DNA from: KK5 sp034043675
GTDB taxonomy: Bacteria > Pseudomonadota > Gammaproteobacteria > Burkholderiales > Burkholderiaceae_C
Assembly: GCF_034043675.1 (NCBI RefSeq)
Contig: NZ_JAXCLA010000005.1
Coordinates: forward strand, 248,001-312,000
Length of the DNA stretch: 64,000 nt
Direction: 5' to 3'
Part shown: positions 42,896 to 51,244 of the stretch, in pieces
Numbering within the stretch: the first letter of the stretch is position 1
Layout of the letters: every line of letters begins with the position of its first letter
Program-made: the position numbers and the translations under genes
Notes under the pieces: model-generated
The model's input: the letters and a program-made list of their open reading frames with translations, nothing else
What the model was told of the DNA's origin: nothing
Database searches by the model: none

Positions 42896-44433
42896 GCGGC
42901 CGCTTTCGTTTGTGCTGCCATCAGCAGTCCCAGCGACTTCTCGTCGCATTCCTCGATCGGCAGCTCGCCAGTAACCTGGCCGCCGCACATCACGATCACG
43001 CGGTCGGCCAGCGCCAGGATCTCGTCCAGCTCACTGCTGACGAGCAGCACCGCGCAGCCGGCATCGCGCAGCGCACGCAGTTGGCCGTGGATGAACTCGA
43101 TCGCGCCGATGTCCACGCCGCGCGTCGGCTGGCCCACCAGCAGCACCGCCGGCTGCTGGCCGATCTCGCGCGCCAGGATCAGCTTCTGCTGGTTGCCACC
43201 GGAGAACTTGGACGAGCCGAGGTCGACGTTGCGCGGGCGCACGTCGAAGCGCTCCTGCATCGCTGCGGTCTGCTCGCGCATGACCGCATGGTTCATCGTC
43301 ATGCCACGGCCGTAGGCCGGCTGGTCCTGGTAGCCGAGCGCGGCCGTCTCCCAGGCGGGGAAATCCAGCACCATCGCGCAGTGGTGGCGGTCTTCCGGCA
43401 CGTGAGCCAGCTTCAGCTCGCGGGCGCGCTTCGGATCGAGCCAAGCGCCGGCGGCGAAGCTTGCCGCACCGAGGGTCAGCGTGCCGCCCTGCGGCACCGT
43501 CATGCCGGCCAGCACTTCGAGCAGCTCGCTCTGGCCGTTGCCGGAGACGCCGGCCACGCCGACGATCTCGCCAGCGCGCAGCGAGAGGCTCACGCCGCGC
43601 AGCAGCGGCAGCCCGGCGGCGCCGTGGAGGGTCAGGTCTTGCGCGACGAGCCGTTCCTCGCGTGCCTCGGCATGCTCGGTGGCCACGCGGCCGAGCCGCA
43701 CCTTGCGGCCCACCATCGCCTCGGCCAGGTCTTCCGCGCTGGTCTCGCCGATCGGCGTGGACTGCACGACCTGGCCGGCGCGCATCACCGTCACCGCGTC
43801 GCACAGCGCCATCACTTCCTTCAGCTTGTGCGTGATCAGGATGATGGTCGTGCCCATCGCCTTGAGACGGCGCAGCGTCTCGAACAGCTGCGTCGTCTCC
43901 TGCGGCGTCAGCACCGCCGTAGGCTCGTCGAGGATCAGGATGCGCGCGCCGCGGTACAGCGCCTTCAGGATCTCCAGCCGCTGCAGCTCGCCCACCGGCA
44001 GCTCGCCGGCCAGCGAATCCAGGCGCACCTGCAGGCCGGTGTCGCGCATCAGCGCCTCGAGCTTCTCGCGCACCTGGCGGCCCGCGCCCTTCAGCAGGAA
44101 GCCGGGCTCGGCGCCGAGCATCACGTTGTCCAGGCAGGAGAGCGTGTCCACCAGCATGAAGTGCTGGTGGACCATGCCGACGCCTCGGGCGATCGCCTCG
44201 TGCGAGTTCGCGATCGCCGCAGGCTGGCCGTCGATCTCGATCGTTCCCGAATCGGCCTGGTAGTAGCCGTAGAGGATCGCCATCAGCGTGCTCTTGCCTG
44301 CACCGTTCTCGCCGATCAGGCCATGAACGGTGCCCGGCATCACATCGAGGCTGACCCCGCGATTGGCCTGGACCGCGCCGAAGCGCTTGGAAATGTCGCG
44401 CAGCCGGACGGCCGGTGCGGTCAGAACTTGCAC
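42892..44433 (-). CDS. ABC transporter ATP-binding protein (two ATPase domains, nucleoside type)
   Basis: A 513-residue protein with two fused ABC domains. The first (about residues 7-240) has Walker A Gly-Glu-Asn-Gly-Ala-Gly-Lys-Ser-Thr, signature-like Leu-Pro-Val-Gly-Glu-Leu-Gln-Arg and Walker B Ile-Leu-Ile-Leu-Asp-Glu-Pro-Thr. The second (about 260-500) has a relaxed Walker A (Gly-Val-Ser-Gly-Asn-Gly-Gln-Ser-Glu-Leu), a standard signature Phe-Ser-Gly-Gly-Asn-Gln-Gln-Lys, and Gly-Gln-Pro-Thr-Arg-Gly-Val-Asp for Walker B. The pattern is that of NupO/YufO and RbsA. No ATG fits; GTG 44433 starts 12 bases inside the end of the BMP gene. Confidence 0.93.
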   Translation of the reverse strand: MQVLTAPAVRLRDISKRFGAVQANRGVSLDVMPGTVHGLIGENGAGKSTLMAILYGYYQADSGTIEIDGQPAAIANSHEAIARGVGMVHQHFMLVDTLSCLDNVMLGAEPGFLLKGAGRQVREKLEALMRDTGLQVRLDSLAGELPVGELQRLEILKALYRGARILILDEPTAVLTPQETTQLFETLRRLKAMGTTIILITHKLKEVMALCDAVTVMRAGQVVQSTPIGETSAEDLAEAMVGRKVRLGRVATEHAEAREERLVAQDLTLHGAAGLPLLRGVSLSLRAGEIVGVAGVSGNGQSELLEVLAGMTVPQGGTLTLGAASFAAGAWLDPKRARELKLAHVPEDRHHCAMVLDFPAWETAALGYQDQPAYGRGMTMNHAVMREQTAAMQERFDVRPRNVDLGSSKFSGGNQQKLILAREIGQQPAVLLVGQPTRGVDIGAIEFIHGQLRALRDAGCAVLLVSSELDEILALADRVIVMCGGQVTGELPIEECDEKSLGLLMAAQTKAAA

Positions 44434-45410
44434 GCGTTGTCGGCCATGTAGTCGGCAACCTTGATCTTGCCGGCGACGATCTCGGCCTTCAGCGCATCGG
44501 CCTTGGCCTTCACCGCGGGCGTGACCAGCTTGGCGTTGTTCTCGTCCATCGCGTAGTCGACGCCGTTCTCCTTCAGGCCCAGCACGTTGAGGCCGGGCTT
44601 CCATTCCTTCATCAGGTTGTAGACGGCCACGTCCACGCGCTTGACCATCGAGGTCAGCATCGTGCCGGGCTGCACGTGGTTCTGGTTGCTGTCCACGCCA
44701 ATGGCCAGCTTGCCGGCATCCTTGGCCGCCTGGTAGACGCCCATGCCGGTGCCGCCAGCGGCGGCGAAGACCACGTCCACGCCCTTGGCGAACTGCGCAC
44801 GCGTCAGCTCACCGCCGCGTGTCGGGTCGGCCCAGGCGGAAGAGGTCGTGCCGGTCATGTTGGACGTGACCTCGACCTTGGGGTTCGCCGCCTTGGCGCC
44901 CTGCTCATAGCCGCACTGGAACTTGCGGATCAGCGGGATGTCCATGCCGCCGACGAAGCCGACCTTGCCGGTCTTGCTGGTCAGCGCCGCCATCGCGCCG
45001 ACGAGGTAGCTGCCCTCCTGCTCCTTGAACAGGATCGAGGCGACGTTCGGCTGGTTGACGACCGCGTCGACGATCGCGAAGTGCGCCTTCGGGAATTCCT
45101 TGGCCACCTGTTCCAGCGCCGACTGCTGCGAGAAGCCGATCGAGATGATCGGGCTGGCGCCGCGCTCGGCCATGCGGCGGATCGCCTGCACGCGCTGGGT
45201 CTCGTTGCTGATCTCGAACTGCAGGTAGTCCTTGCCGGTTTCCTTCTTCCAGCGCTCGGCGCCGTCATAGGCCGACTGGTTGAACGACTTGTCGAACTTG
45301 CCGCCCATGTCGAAGATGACGGCGGGCTGGGCCTGGGCGGCCAGCGCGGCGGCGGACAGGGCCGCGGCGGTCAACGCGGAACGAAGGATCGGCAAAGCAA
45401 TCTGGGTCAT
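44421..45410 (-). CDS. BMP family ABC transporter substrate-binding protein
   Basis: A 329-residue periplasmic binding protein with a Sec signal (MTQIALPILRSALTAAAL, cleavage near Ala-Gln-Ala). The BMP (basic membrane protein/PnrA) fold starts Pro-Ala-Val-Ile-Phe-Asp-Met-Gly-Gly-Lys-Phe-Asp-Lys-Ser-Phe-Asn-Gln, the purine nucleoside-binding opening of the family. It has Gly-Met-Asp-Ile-Pro-Leu-Ile-Arg-Lys-Phe and Gly-Val-Asp-Ser-Asn-Gln-Asn. There is no lipobox, unlike Gram-positive relatives. It is first in the unit BMP-ATPase-permeases-cdd-phosphorylase-deoC-trmB, which points to nucleosides as substrate. Confidence 0.94.
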   Translation of the reverse strand: MTQIALPILRSALTAAALSAAALAAQAQPAVIFDMGGKFDKSFNQSAYDGAERWKKETGKDYLQFEISNETQRVQAIRRMAERGASPIISIGFSQQSALEQVAKEFPKAHFAIVDAVVNQPNVASILFKEQEGSYLVGAMAALTSKTGKVGFVGGMDIPLIRKFQCGYEQGAKAANPKVEVTSNMTGTTSSAWADPTRGGELTRAQFAKGVDVVFAAAGGTGMGVYQAAKDAGKLAIGVDSNQNHVQPGTMLTSMVKRVDVAVYNLMKEWKPGLNVLGLKENGVDYAMDENNAKLVTPAVKAKADALKAEIVAGKIKVADYMADNACKF

Positions 45411-45510
45411 GGCGGATGCAGGTTGGGTTAGTCGGGCTCGGGCCCGAAGACGGCGGCCAGGGCGGCGCATTGTAAGAAACCTGGGGCACGCAAGGGTCGT
45501 GCCCTCGCAC

Positions 45511-45535
45511 TACAATGATGCGAATAATTCTCGAT
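45511..45535 (+). promoter_or_regulatory. Promoter -10 box overlapping a Fur-like box upstream of feoA
   Basis: TACAAT at 45511-45516 resembles a -10 box. Next to it, 45517-45535 contains GCGAATAATTCTC (45520-45532), with perfect inner arms GAAT/ATTC around a central A (45526), like a Fur box core. It lies 26 bases before the feoA ATG. Iron-dependent repression of feoAB is the natural inference; no clear -35 box is visible. Confidence 0.6.
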
Positions 45536-45560
45536 TGCAAAGCAAGCCTCGTCCTTCGCC

Positions 45561-45812
45561 ATGCTCAGTCCCGTTCCCGCAAGTCTTGCGCAGGCCGCCA
45601 TCGGCGACGCCCTCTTCGTACGCAGCGTCTCCGCTCCCGAATACGCCCCGGAATGGGCCGAGTGGCTGGAGGAACTGGGCTTCCTCGCCGGCGAGCCGGT
45701 CTGCGTGATGGCCAAGGGCCTACCGGGCGCCGACCCGCTGGTCGTGCGGATCGGGCAATCGACCTTCGCGCTGCGTCGCGCCGAAGCGGAGTGCGTGGCG
45801 GTTACGAAATGA
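45561..45812 (+). CDS. feoA: Ferrous iron transport protein A
   Basis: An 83-residue SH3-like FeoA protein, thought to bind and regulate FeoB at the cytoplasmic face. The family pattern is visible: a short N-terminus, EELGFLAGEPVCVMAKGLPGADPLVVRIGQSTFALRR-type strands (core about residues 31-75), and Ala-Glu-Ala-Glu-Cys near the end. The stop overlaps the feoB ATG (ATGA). No feoC is present. Confidence 0.9.
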   Translation: MLSPVPASLAQAAIGDALFVRSVSAPEYAPEWAEWLEELGFLAGEPVCVMAKGLPGADPLVVRIGQSTFALRRAEAECVAVTK

Positions 45813-47689
45813 CGGAATCAGTCATCCACCTGCATCCCGCAGGCAAGCTGCTGGCCCTGGTCGGCAACCCGAACTGCGGCAAGACCGCCCTCTTCAACCG
45901 GCTCACCGGCTCCAACCAGAAGGTCGCCAACTACGCCGGCGTCACCGTCGAGCGCAAGGAAGGCCGCCTGAAGAGCGCCGCCGGCAAGACGCTGCGCCTG
46001 CTGGACCTGCCCGGCACCTACAGCCTGCACCCGCGCAGCCCGGACGAGCGCGTCACCTGCGATGTGCTCGCCGGCCGCGCCCGCGGCGAGAAGAAGCCGG
46101 ACCTGGTCGTCTGCGTGCTCGATGCGACCAACCTGCGCCGCAACCTGCGCCTGGTGCTGGCCGTCAAGCGCCAGGGCCTGCCGGTCGTGATCGCGCTGAA
46201 CATGGCCGACCTGGCCGCCAGCCGCGGCCTTTCGATCGACGTCGACGCGCTCTCGCGCGAACTCGGCGTGCCGGTCGTGCGCACGATCGCGACCAAGGGC
46301 GAAGGCATCGACGAGCTGAAGGCCCTGCTGGACCGGCCCGAAGTCTGGACCACCCGCGAAGGCGTCGTCACCGCCTCCAGCAGCAGCCAGGAAGCCGACC
46401 ACGCCACCGTGCGCGACCTGCTGAAGCGCCTGGGCCTCGACCGCCACCTGCCCCACCTGCCCAGCGACCGCGTCGACCGCGTGCTGCTGCACCCGGTGGC
46501 GGGGCCGATCATCCTGATGGTCGTGCTGTTCCTGCTGTTCCAGGCGGTGTTCTCCTGGGCCGAGCCGCCGATGGACGCGATCAAGGCCGCCGTCGACTGG
46601 CTGGGGCAGACGATCTCGGGCTACCTGCCCGAAGGATTGCTGCGCAGCCTGCTGGTGGACGGCATCATCGCCGGCTGCGGCGCGGTGCTGGTGTTCCTGC
46701 CGCAGATCCTGATCCTGTTCTTCTTCATCCTGCTGCTCGAGGAATCCGGCTACCTGCCGCGCGCGGCCTTCCTGCTGGACCGGCTGATGGGCAGCGTGGG
46801 CCTCTCGGGCCGCAGCTTCATCCCGCTGCTGTCCAGCTTCGCCTGCGCCATCCCCGGCATCATGGCCACCCGCTCGATCGCCAACCCGCGCGACCGGCTG
46901 GTCACCATCATGATCGCGCCGATGATGACCTGCTCCGCCCGGCTGCCGGTCTACGCGCTGCTGATCGGCGCCTTCATCCCGCAGCGCGAGGTCTGGGGCG
47001 GGCTGGAGCTGCAGGGCCTGGTGCTGTTCGGCCTGTACCTCGTCGGCATCGTCGGCGCCTTCGCCGTGGCCTGGGTCCTCAAGCGTTTCACCAGCGCGGG
47101 CTCGCAGGTTCGGCCGCTGATGATGGAACTGCCGATCTACCACTGGCCCCATGCACGCAGCATCGCGATCGGCCTGTGGCAACGCACCGAGATCTTCGTA
47201 AAGCGCGTCGGCGGCGTGATCCTGACGATGACGATCGTGCTGTGGGCGCTGTCCAGCTTCCCGGGTGCCCCTCCGGGTGCCACCGGCGCGCCGATCGAGT
47301 ACAGCATCGCCGGCTGGATCGGCCGCGGCCTGTCGCACCTGCTGGCGCCGATCGGCTTCAACTGGCAGATCAGCCTGGCCCTGGTGCCCGGCATGGCGGC
47401 GCGCGAAGTCGCGATCAGCTCGCTGGGCACCGTCTACGCGCTGTCGGCCGCCGGCGAGGACGCCGCGCAAGCCCTGACCCCGTTGATCGCTTCGAGCTGG
47501 AGCCTGCCGACGGCGCTGTCGCTGCTGGCCTGGTACGTGTTCGCGCCGCAGTGCCTGTCCACCCTGGCCGCCGTGCGGCGCGAGACCGGCGGCCTGAAGA
47601 TGCCGGCGATCATGCTGGCCTACCTGTTCGGCCTGGCCTACCTGGCCTCGTTCATCACCTTCCGCGTCGCCACCTGGCTGCTCGGCTGA
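45809..47689 (+). CDS. feoB: Ferrous iron transporter B
   Basis: A 626-residue Fe(II) permease of the inner membrane. The N-terminal G domain has Gly-Asn-Pro-Asn-Cys-Gly-Lys-Thr (G1), Asp-Leu-Pro-Gly (G3) and Asn-Met-Ala-Asp (G4), followed by a helical GDI domain and a membrane domain of about 8-10 helices. The two Gate motifs include the conserved Cys in Phe-Ala-Cys-Ala-Ile-Pro-Gly and Met-Thr-Cys-Ser-Ala-Arg-Leu-Pro-Val-Tyr. It is shorter than E. coli FeoB (773) and lacks a Cys-rich tail. Expressed with feoA behind the Fur-like box. Confidence 0.96.
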   Translation: MTESVIHLHPAGKLLALVGNPNCGKTALFNRLTGSNQKVANYAGVTVERKEGRLKSAAGKTLRLLDLPGTYSLHPRSPDERVTCDVLAGRARGEKKPDLVVCVLDATNLRRNLRLVLAVKRQGLPVVIALNMADLAASRGLSIDVDALSRELGVPVVRTIATKGEGIDELKALLDRPEVWTTREGVVTASSSSQEADHATVRDLLKRLGLDRHLPHLPSDRVDRVLLHPVAGPIILMVVLFLLFQAVFSWAEPPMDAIKAAVDWLGQTISGYLPEGLLRSLLVDGIIAGCGAVLVFLPQILILFFFILLLEESGYLPRAAFLLDRLMGSVGLSGRSFIPLLSSFACAIPGIMATRSIANPRDRLVTIMIAPMMTCSARLPVYALLIGAFIPQREVWGGLELQGLVLFGLYLVGIVGAFAVAWVLKRFTSAGSQVRPLMMELPIYHWPHARSIAIGLWQRTEIFVKRVGGVILTMTIVLWALSSFPGAPPGATGAPIEYSIAGWIGRGLSHLLAPIGFNWQISLALVPGMAAREVAISSLGTVYALSAAGEDAAQALTPLIASSWSLPTALSLLAWYVFAPQCLSTLAAVRRETGGLKMPAIMLAYLFGLAYLASFITFRVATWLLG

Positions 47690-47719
47690 GCAGGCGCCCG
47701 GCCGGGCTCTTTGGTATCG

Positions 47720-47742
47720 TCGGTCTCAAAATTGGAGACCGA
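47720..47742 (+). promoter_or_regulatory. Perfect 8-bp inverted repeat covering the rhodanese ribosome binding site
   Basis: TCGGTCTC (47720-47727) and GAGACCGA (47735-47742) form an 8-bp perfect repeat with a 7-base spacer. The right arm contains the GGAGA Shine-Dalgarno of the gene starting at 47746. In RNA it would hide the ribosome site; in DNA it could be an operator. Confidence 0.6.
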
Positions 47743-47745
47743 GCG

Positions 47746-48750
47746 ATGAAGCCCATGTTCCCGGCCCTGCTGCTTGCCCTGGCCACCCTGCCCATCCATG
47801 CCGGCGCCACCGGCACCATCGTCGACACCGCCGAGGTGGAAGGCGCGCTCAAGCGCGGCGCGATCGTCTGGGACGTGCGCCCCACCGGCGCCTACCGCCA
47901 GGGCCACATCCCCGGCGCCGTCAACATCGACGACGTCACCGCCTCGCTGCGCAACGAGAACACCGAGGACTACCTGCCGCTGCCGCAGATCGAGCGCACG
48001 CTGGGCGCCGCCGGCATCGACCCGGCGCGCGAAGTGATCGTCTACGGCCCCAAGGGCAGCCCCAACGTCTACTTCGCGCTGGTGACCTTGCAGTACCTCG
48101 GCGGCCAGAGCGCCCGCATCTATCACGGCGGCATCGACGACTGGGCCGCAGCCGGCAAGCCGCTCAGCGCCGAGACCCCGGCGCCGCACCCCGTAACGCT
48201 GAAACTCGGCGTCAGGCCCGAACTGCTGGCCGACACGCGCGAGGTGGTCGCCAAGCTGCACGATCCGTCGGTGCAGATCCTCGACGTGCGGACGCCCGCC
48301 GAGTTCCGCGGCGAGGACATCCGCGCGATCCGCGGCGGCCACATCCCCGGCGCGATCCCGATCAACTACCTGGAGAACTGGGTCGACCCCGACGCCAGCG
48401 CCCGCTTCGAGAAGAAGCAGGTCGCCAACAAGGACGGCATGAACCTGAAGAGCGCGGACGAGTTGCGCGCGCTCTATTCCAAGCTCGATCCGGACAAGGA
48501 GACCATCGTCTACTGCCAGAGCGGCGTGCGCGCCTCCGAGACGGCCACGGTGCTGCAGGAGATCGGCTTCAAGAAGGTCAAGGTCTACGACTCCTCCTGG
48601 CTCGGCTACGGCAACACGCTGGCCGCGCCGGCCGAGGACGTCAGCTTCGTCAACGTCGGCATGCTGCAGGGCAAGCTCGGCGCGCTGCAGAAGCGGCTCG
48701 ATGCGATGGAGAAGGAAATGGCGGCGCCGAAGACCGCGACCAAGCCCTGA
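47746..48750 (+). CDS. Periplasmic two-domain rhodanese (sulfurtransferase-like)
   Basis: A 334-residue exported protein with a signal peptide (about 1-19). Rhodanese domain 1 (about 26-140) has Trp-Asp-Val-Arg-Pro and Gly-His-Ile-Pro-Gly-Ala but Gly101 where the catalytic Cys should be (Ile-Val-Tyr-Gly-Pro), so it is inactive. Domain 2 (about 158-300) has Leu-Asp-Val-Arg-Thr-Pro-Ala-Glu-Phe and catalytic Cys257 in Val-Tyr-Cys-Gln-Ser-Gly-Val-Arg. An amphipathic C-terminal helix follows. The inactive-then-active order is that of thiosulfate/3-mercaptopyruvate sulfurtransferases. It heads a unit with the SoxH-like hydrolase (7 bases on) and the SoxYZ-like carrier, so it probably loads or unloads sulfane sulfur. 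Confidence 0.9.
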   Translation: MKPMFPALLLALATLPIHAGATGTIVDTAEVEGALKRGAIVWDVRPTGAYRQGHIPGAVNIDDVTASLRNENTEDYLPLPQIERTLGAAGIDPAREVIVYGPKGSPNVYFALVTLQYLGGQSARIYHGGIDDWAAAGKPLSAETPAPHPVTLKLGVRPELLADTREVVAKLHDPSVQILDVRTPAEFRGEDIRAIRGGHIPGAIPINYLENWVDPDASARFEKKQVANKDGMNLKSADELRALYSKLDPDKETIVYCQSGVRASETATVLQEIGFKKVKVYDSSWLGYGNTLAAPAEDVSFVNVGMLQGKLGALQKRLDAMEKEMAAPKTATKP

Positions 48751-48757
48751 CGCCATC

Positions 48758-49684
48758 ATGATGAAGCGGCTGCTGCCCGGCCTGCTGCTTTTCATCGCCA
48801 GCTTCGCGGCCGGCGCCGCGCCGCTGCCGTCGACCCAGATCGCCGCCGGCATCTACCTGCACTCCGGTGTCCAGGAAGACTGGCTGCCTGCCAACAACGG
48901 CGACATCGCCAATCTCGTCCTCATCACCGGCACGCGCTGCGCCGCGGTGGTGGACACCGGCGGCAGCCCGGCCGTCGGCCGCGGCTGGCGCGAGGCCGTC
49001 GCGCAGCGCACGAAGCTGCCCGTCTGCTACGTGATCCTGACCCACGCCCACGTGGACCACATGCTGGGCAATGCCGCCTTCGCCGGGCCGGACACCCGCT
49101 TCGTCGCCAGCGCCCGCTTCGCCGCCGCGCAGACGGCGCGCGAGGACTACATAGAGCACACCGTCGAACGCGATTTCGGCCAGCACCTGGCGGCGGCCGA
49201 CTTCGTGACGCCCGCCCTCACCGCCACGCCGGACAAGCCGCTGCAGCTGGACCTCGGTGGCCGCACGCTGCGCATCGAAGCCTGGCCCACTGCTCATACC
49301 GACAACGACCTCAGCGTCTACGACGAGCAGACGAAGACGCTGATCCTCGGCGACCTGCTGTTCGCCGGCCACCTGCCGGTGCTGGACGGCAAGCTGCGCG
49401 GCTGGCTCGCCGTGATGGACACGCTGCACGCGCGCCGCGACGTGGCGCTGGCCGTGCCGGGCCACGGCCCGATCAGCCGCGACTGGCCCGCCGCACTCGA
49501 TGCGCAGACGCGCTACCTGCAGGCGCTGCAACGCGATGTGCGCGCTGCGATCAAGGCGGGGCTTCCGCTGCAAAAGGCGGTTGACACGGTGCCCTGCGAC
49601 GGCGCATCGTCCTGGCTTCTGGTGGATCAGTTCCACAAGCGCAACGTCACCGCTGCGTTCGCGGAGCTGGAATGGGAAGACTGA
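48758..49684 (+). CDS. SoxH-like MBL metallohydrolase (quinoprotein relay type)
   Basis: A 308-residue exported metallo-beta-lactamase-fold protein. The signal peptide ends near Ala-Gly-Ala-Ala, the metal motif is Thr-His-Ala-His-Val-Asp-His (about residues 93-99), with His in Pro-Thr-Ala-His-Thr-Asp-Asn-Asp and Pro-Gly-His-Gly-Pro-Ile. From memory of TIGRFAMs models it fits the quinoprotein relay system zinc metallohydrolase 2 (SoxH-related) family. In Sox-type systems such hydrolases are guessed to act on sulfur carried by SoxYZ; the reaction is not established. It lies between the rhodanese and SoxYZ-like genes with gaps of 7 and 4 bases. Confidence 0.85.
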   Translation: MMKRLLPGLLLFIASFAAGAAPLPSTQIAAGIYLHSGVQEDWLPANNGDIANLVLITGTRCAAVVDTGGSPAVGRGWREAVAQRTKLPVCYVILTHAHVDHMLGNAAFAGPDTRFVASARFAAAQTAREDYIEHTVERDFGQHLAAADFVTPALTATPDKPLQLDLGGRTLRIEAWPTAHTDNDLSVYDEQTKTLILGDLLFAGHLPVLDGKLRGWLAVMDTLHARRDVALAVPGHGPISRDWPAALDAQTRYLQALQRDVRAAIKAGLPLQKAVDTVPCDGASSWLLVDQFHKRNVTAAFAELEWED

Positions 49685-49688
49685 AACC

Positions 49689-50495
49689 ATGATGAAGCTG
49701 ACCCGACGCGCCATCCTGCTGAGCACCCTGCCGGCCTCGGCCCTCGCCCAGATCAAGACACCCGACGACGCCGACGCCAACGCCGTCTGGGACAAGATCC
49801 GCCCCAGCCTGTTCGGCAAACGCCCCATCGCCGCGGCCGATTCGGTGCTGGTGCTGGAAGCACCCGTGCGCGCCGAGGACGCCGCCGTCGTACCGCTGGC
49901 GATCCGCACGCAGGTCGAGCAGTCCGCGCAGAAGTACATCGACGCGGTCTACCTGATCATCGACAACAATCCCTCGCCGATCGCCGGCGTCTTCCACTTC
50001 ACGCCCCGCAGCGGCCGCGCCGACATCGAGACCCGCGTGCGCATCAACGACTACGGCTACGTCCGCGCCGTGGCCGAGATGAACGACGGCAGCCTGCACA
50101 TGGCCAGCCAGTGGGTCAAGGCTTCCGGCGGCTGCTCGGCGCCGGCCACCAAGGACCCGGCCGAGGCGCAGGCCACGCTCGGCCGCATGAAGTTCCTGCA
50201 CGCCGGCGCGCTGGTGGACGGCCAGCCCAATCTCGTGCAGCTGATGATCAGCCACCCGAACAACAGCGGCCTCGCAATGGACCAGGCGACGCGCCAGTAC
50301 GCGCCCTCGCACTACGTGCGCCGCATCAACGTCAGCTACGGCGGCCAGCGCGTGATGGACGCCGATCTCGACATCTCGATCAGCGAGAACCCGAACTTCC
50401 GCTTCTACGTCGTGCCGCAGGCCGGCGGCGGCGTGCTGAAGGCCGAGATCGAGGACTCGCACGACAAGCGCTTCGAGGCGACCCAGCGCCTTTGA
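49689..50495 (+). CDS. Fused SoxYZ-like sulfur carrier (quinoprotein dehydrogenase-associated type)
   Basis: A 268-residue exported protein joining a SoxY-like and a SoxZ-like domain. The N-terminus has a twin-Arg-containing signal (Leu-Thr-Arg-Arg-Ala-Ile-Leu-Leu, cleavage near Ala-Leu-Ala), possibly Tat. The SoxY-like part ends with Ala-Ser-Gly-Gly-Cys149-Ser-Ala-Pro, the counterpart of the Gly-Gly-Cys swinging-arm that carries sulfur in SoxY. The SoxZ-like part follows (MISHPNNSGLAMDQATRQY; INVSYGGQRVM). This matches the described fused SoxYZ-like carrier family. No quinoprotein dehydrogenase lies in the window. Last gene of the trio. Confidence 0.87.
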   Translation: MMKLTRRAILLSTLPASALAQIKTPDDADANAVWDKIRPSLFGKRPIAAADSVLVLEAPVRAEDAAVVPLAIRTQVEQSAQKYIDAVYLIIDNNPSPIAGVFHFTPRSGRADIETRVRINDYGYVRAVAEMNDGSLHMASQWVKASGGCSAPATKDPAEAQATLGRMKFLHAGALVDGQPNLVQLMISHPNNSGLAMDQATRQYAPSHYVRRINVSYGGQRVMDADLDISISENPNFRFYVVPQAGGGVLKAEIEDSHDKRFEATQRL

Positions 50496-50531
50496 GCCAC
50501 ACTTGCACTGAATTCACCCCCAAAGGACCTC

Positions 50532-51035
50532 ATGGCCAAGAAGACCCCCGCCCCGAAGACCGCCGGCATCAACATCGGCATCAGCGACAAGGACCGCAGC
50601 GCGATCGCCCAGGGCCTGTCCCGGCTGCTTGCCGATACCTACACGCTCTACCTGACGACGCACAACTTCCACTGGAACGTCGTCGGCCCGATGTTCAACT
50701 CGCTGCACGCGATGTTCATGGCCCAGTACACCGAGCTGTGGAACGCCGTCGACCCGATCGCCGAGCGCATCCGCTCGCTGGGCCATGCCGCACCGGGCTC
50801 CTACGCGCAGTTCGCCTCGCTGAGCTCGCTGAAGGACGCGCCGTCCACCCCGCCGAAGGCGATGGACATGATCCGCATCCTCGTCGAAGGCCACGAGGGC
50901 GTGGCCCGCACCGCCCGCGAGCTGTTCCCCGCCGTCGACAAGGCCGACGACCAGCCCACCGCCGACCTGCTGACCCAGCGCCTGGCCATCCACGAGCAGA
51001 CCGCCTGGATGCTGCGCAGCCTGCTGGAGGAATGA
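50532..51035 (+). CDS. dps: Dps family DNA-binding ferritin-like protein
   Basis: A 167-residue Dps protein that stores iron and protects DNA using hydrogen peroxide as oxidant. The ferroxidase site residues are seen in Thr-His-Asn-Phe-His-Trp-Asn-Val and later His, Asp and Glu of Met-Phe-Met-Ala-Gln-Tyr-Thr-Glu-Leu-Trp. The Lys/Pro-rich N-terminus (MAKKTPAPKTAG) could bind DNA. ATG 50532 has AAAGGA at good spacing. It is 36 bases from the SoxYZ-like stop and could be read with it, but a stress promoter of its own is expected. Confidence 0.94.
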   Translation: MAKKTPAPKTAGINIGISDKDRSAIAQGLSRLLADTYTLYLTTHNFHWNVVGPMFNSLHAMFMAQYTELWNAVDPIAERIRSLGHAAPGSYAQFASLSSLKDAPSTPPKAMDMIRILVEGHEGVARTARELFPAVDKADDQPTADLLTQRLAIHEQTAWMLRSLLEE

Positions 51036-51244
51036 GCCAGGCCTAGGAGTCTGCGCGGCAGAACTACGCGTCTGTGGCCGGCGTCAACGAGTCGAACCGC
51101 CAGCTCGTTCCGACCGGGCGATTCGATCGCCGAAACACGCCGGCCAGCATCGGCAAGATCTTCACCGCCCGGCGGTGGAGCCAGACGACAAACGCCACGG
51201 TCGTTTCACGTCAACGTCTCTCAACCGTCAGAGGAGCAGTCTTC

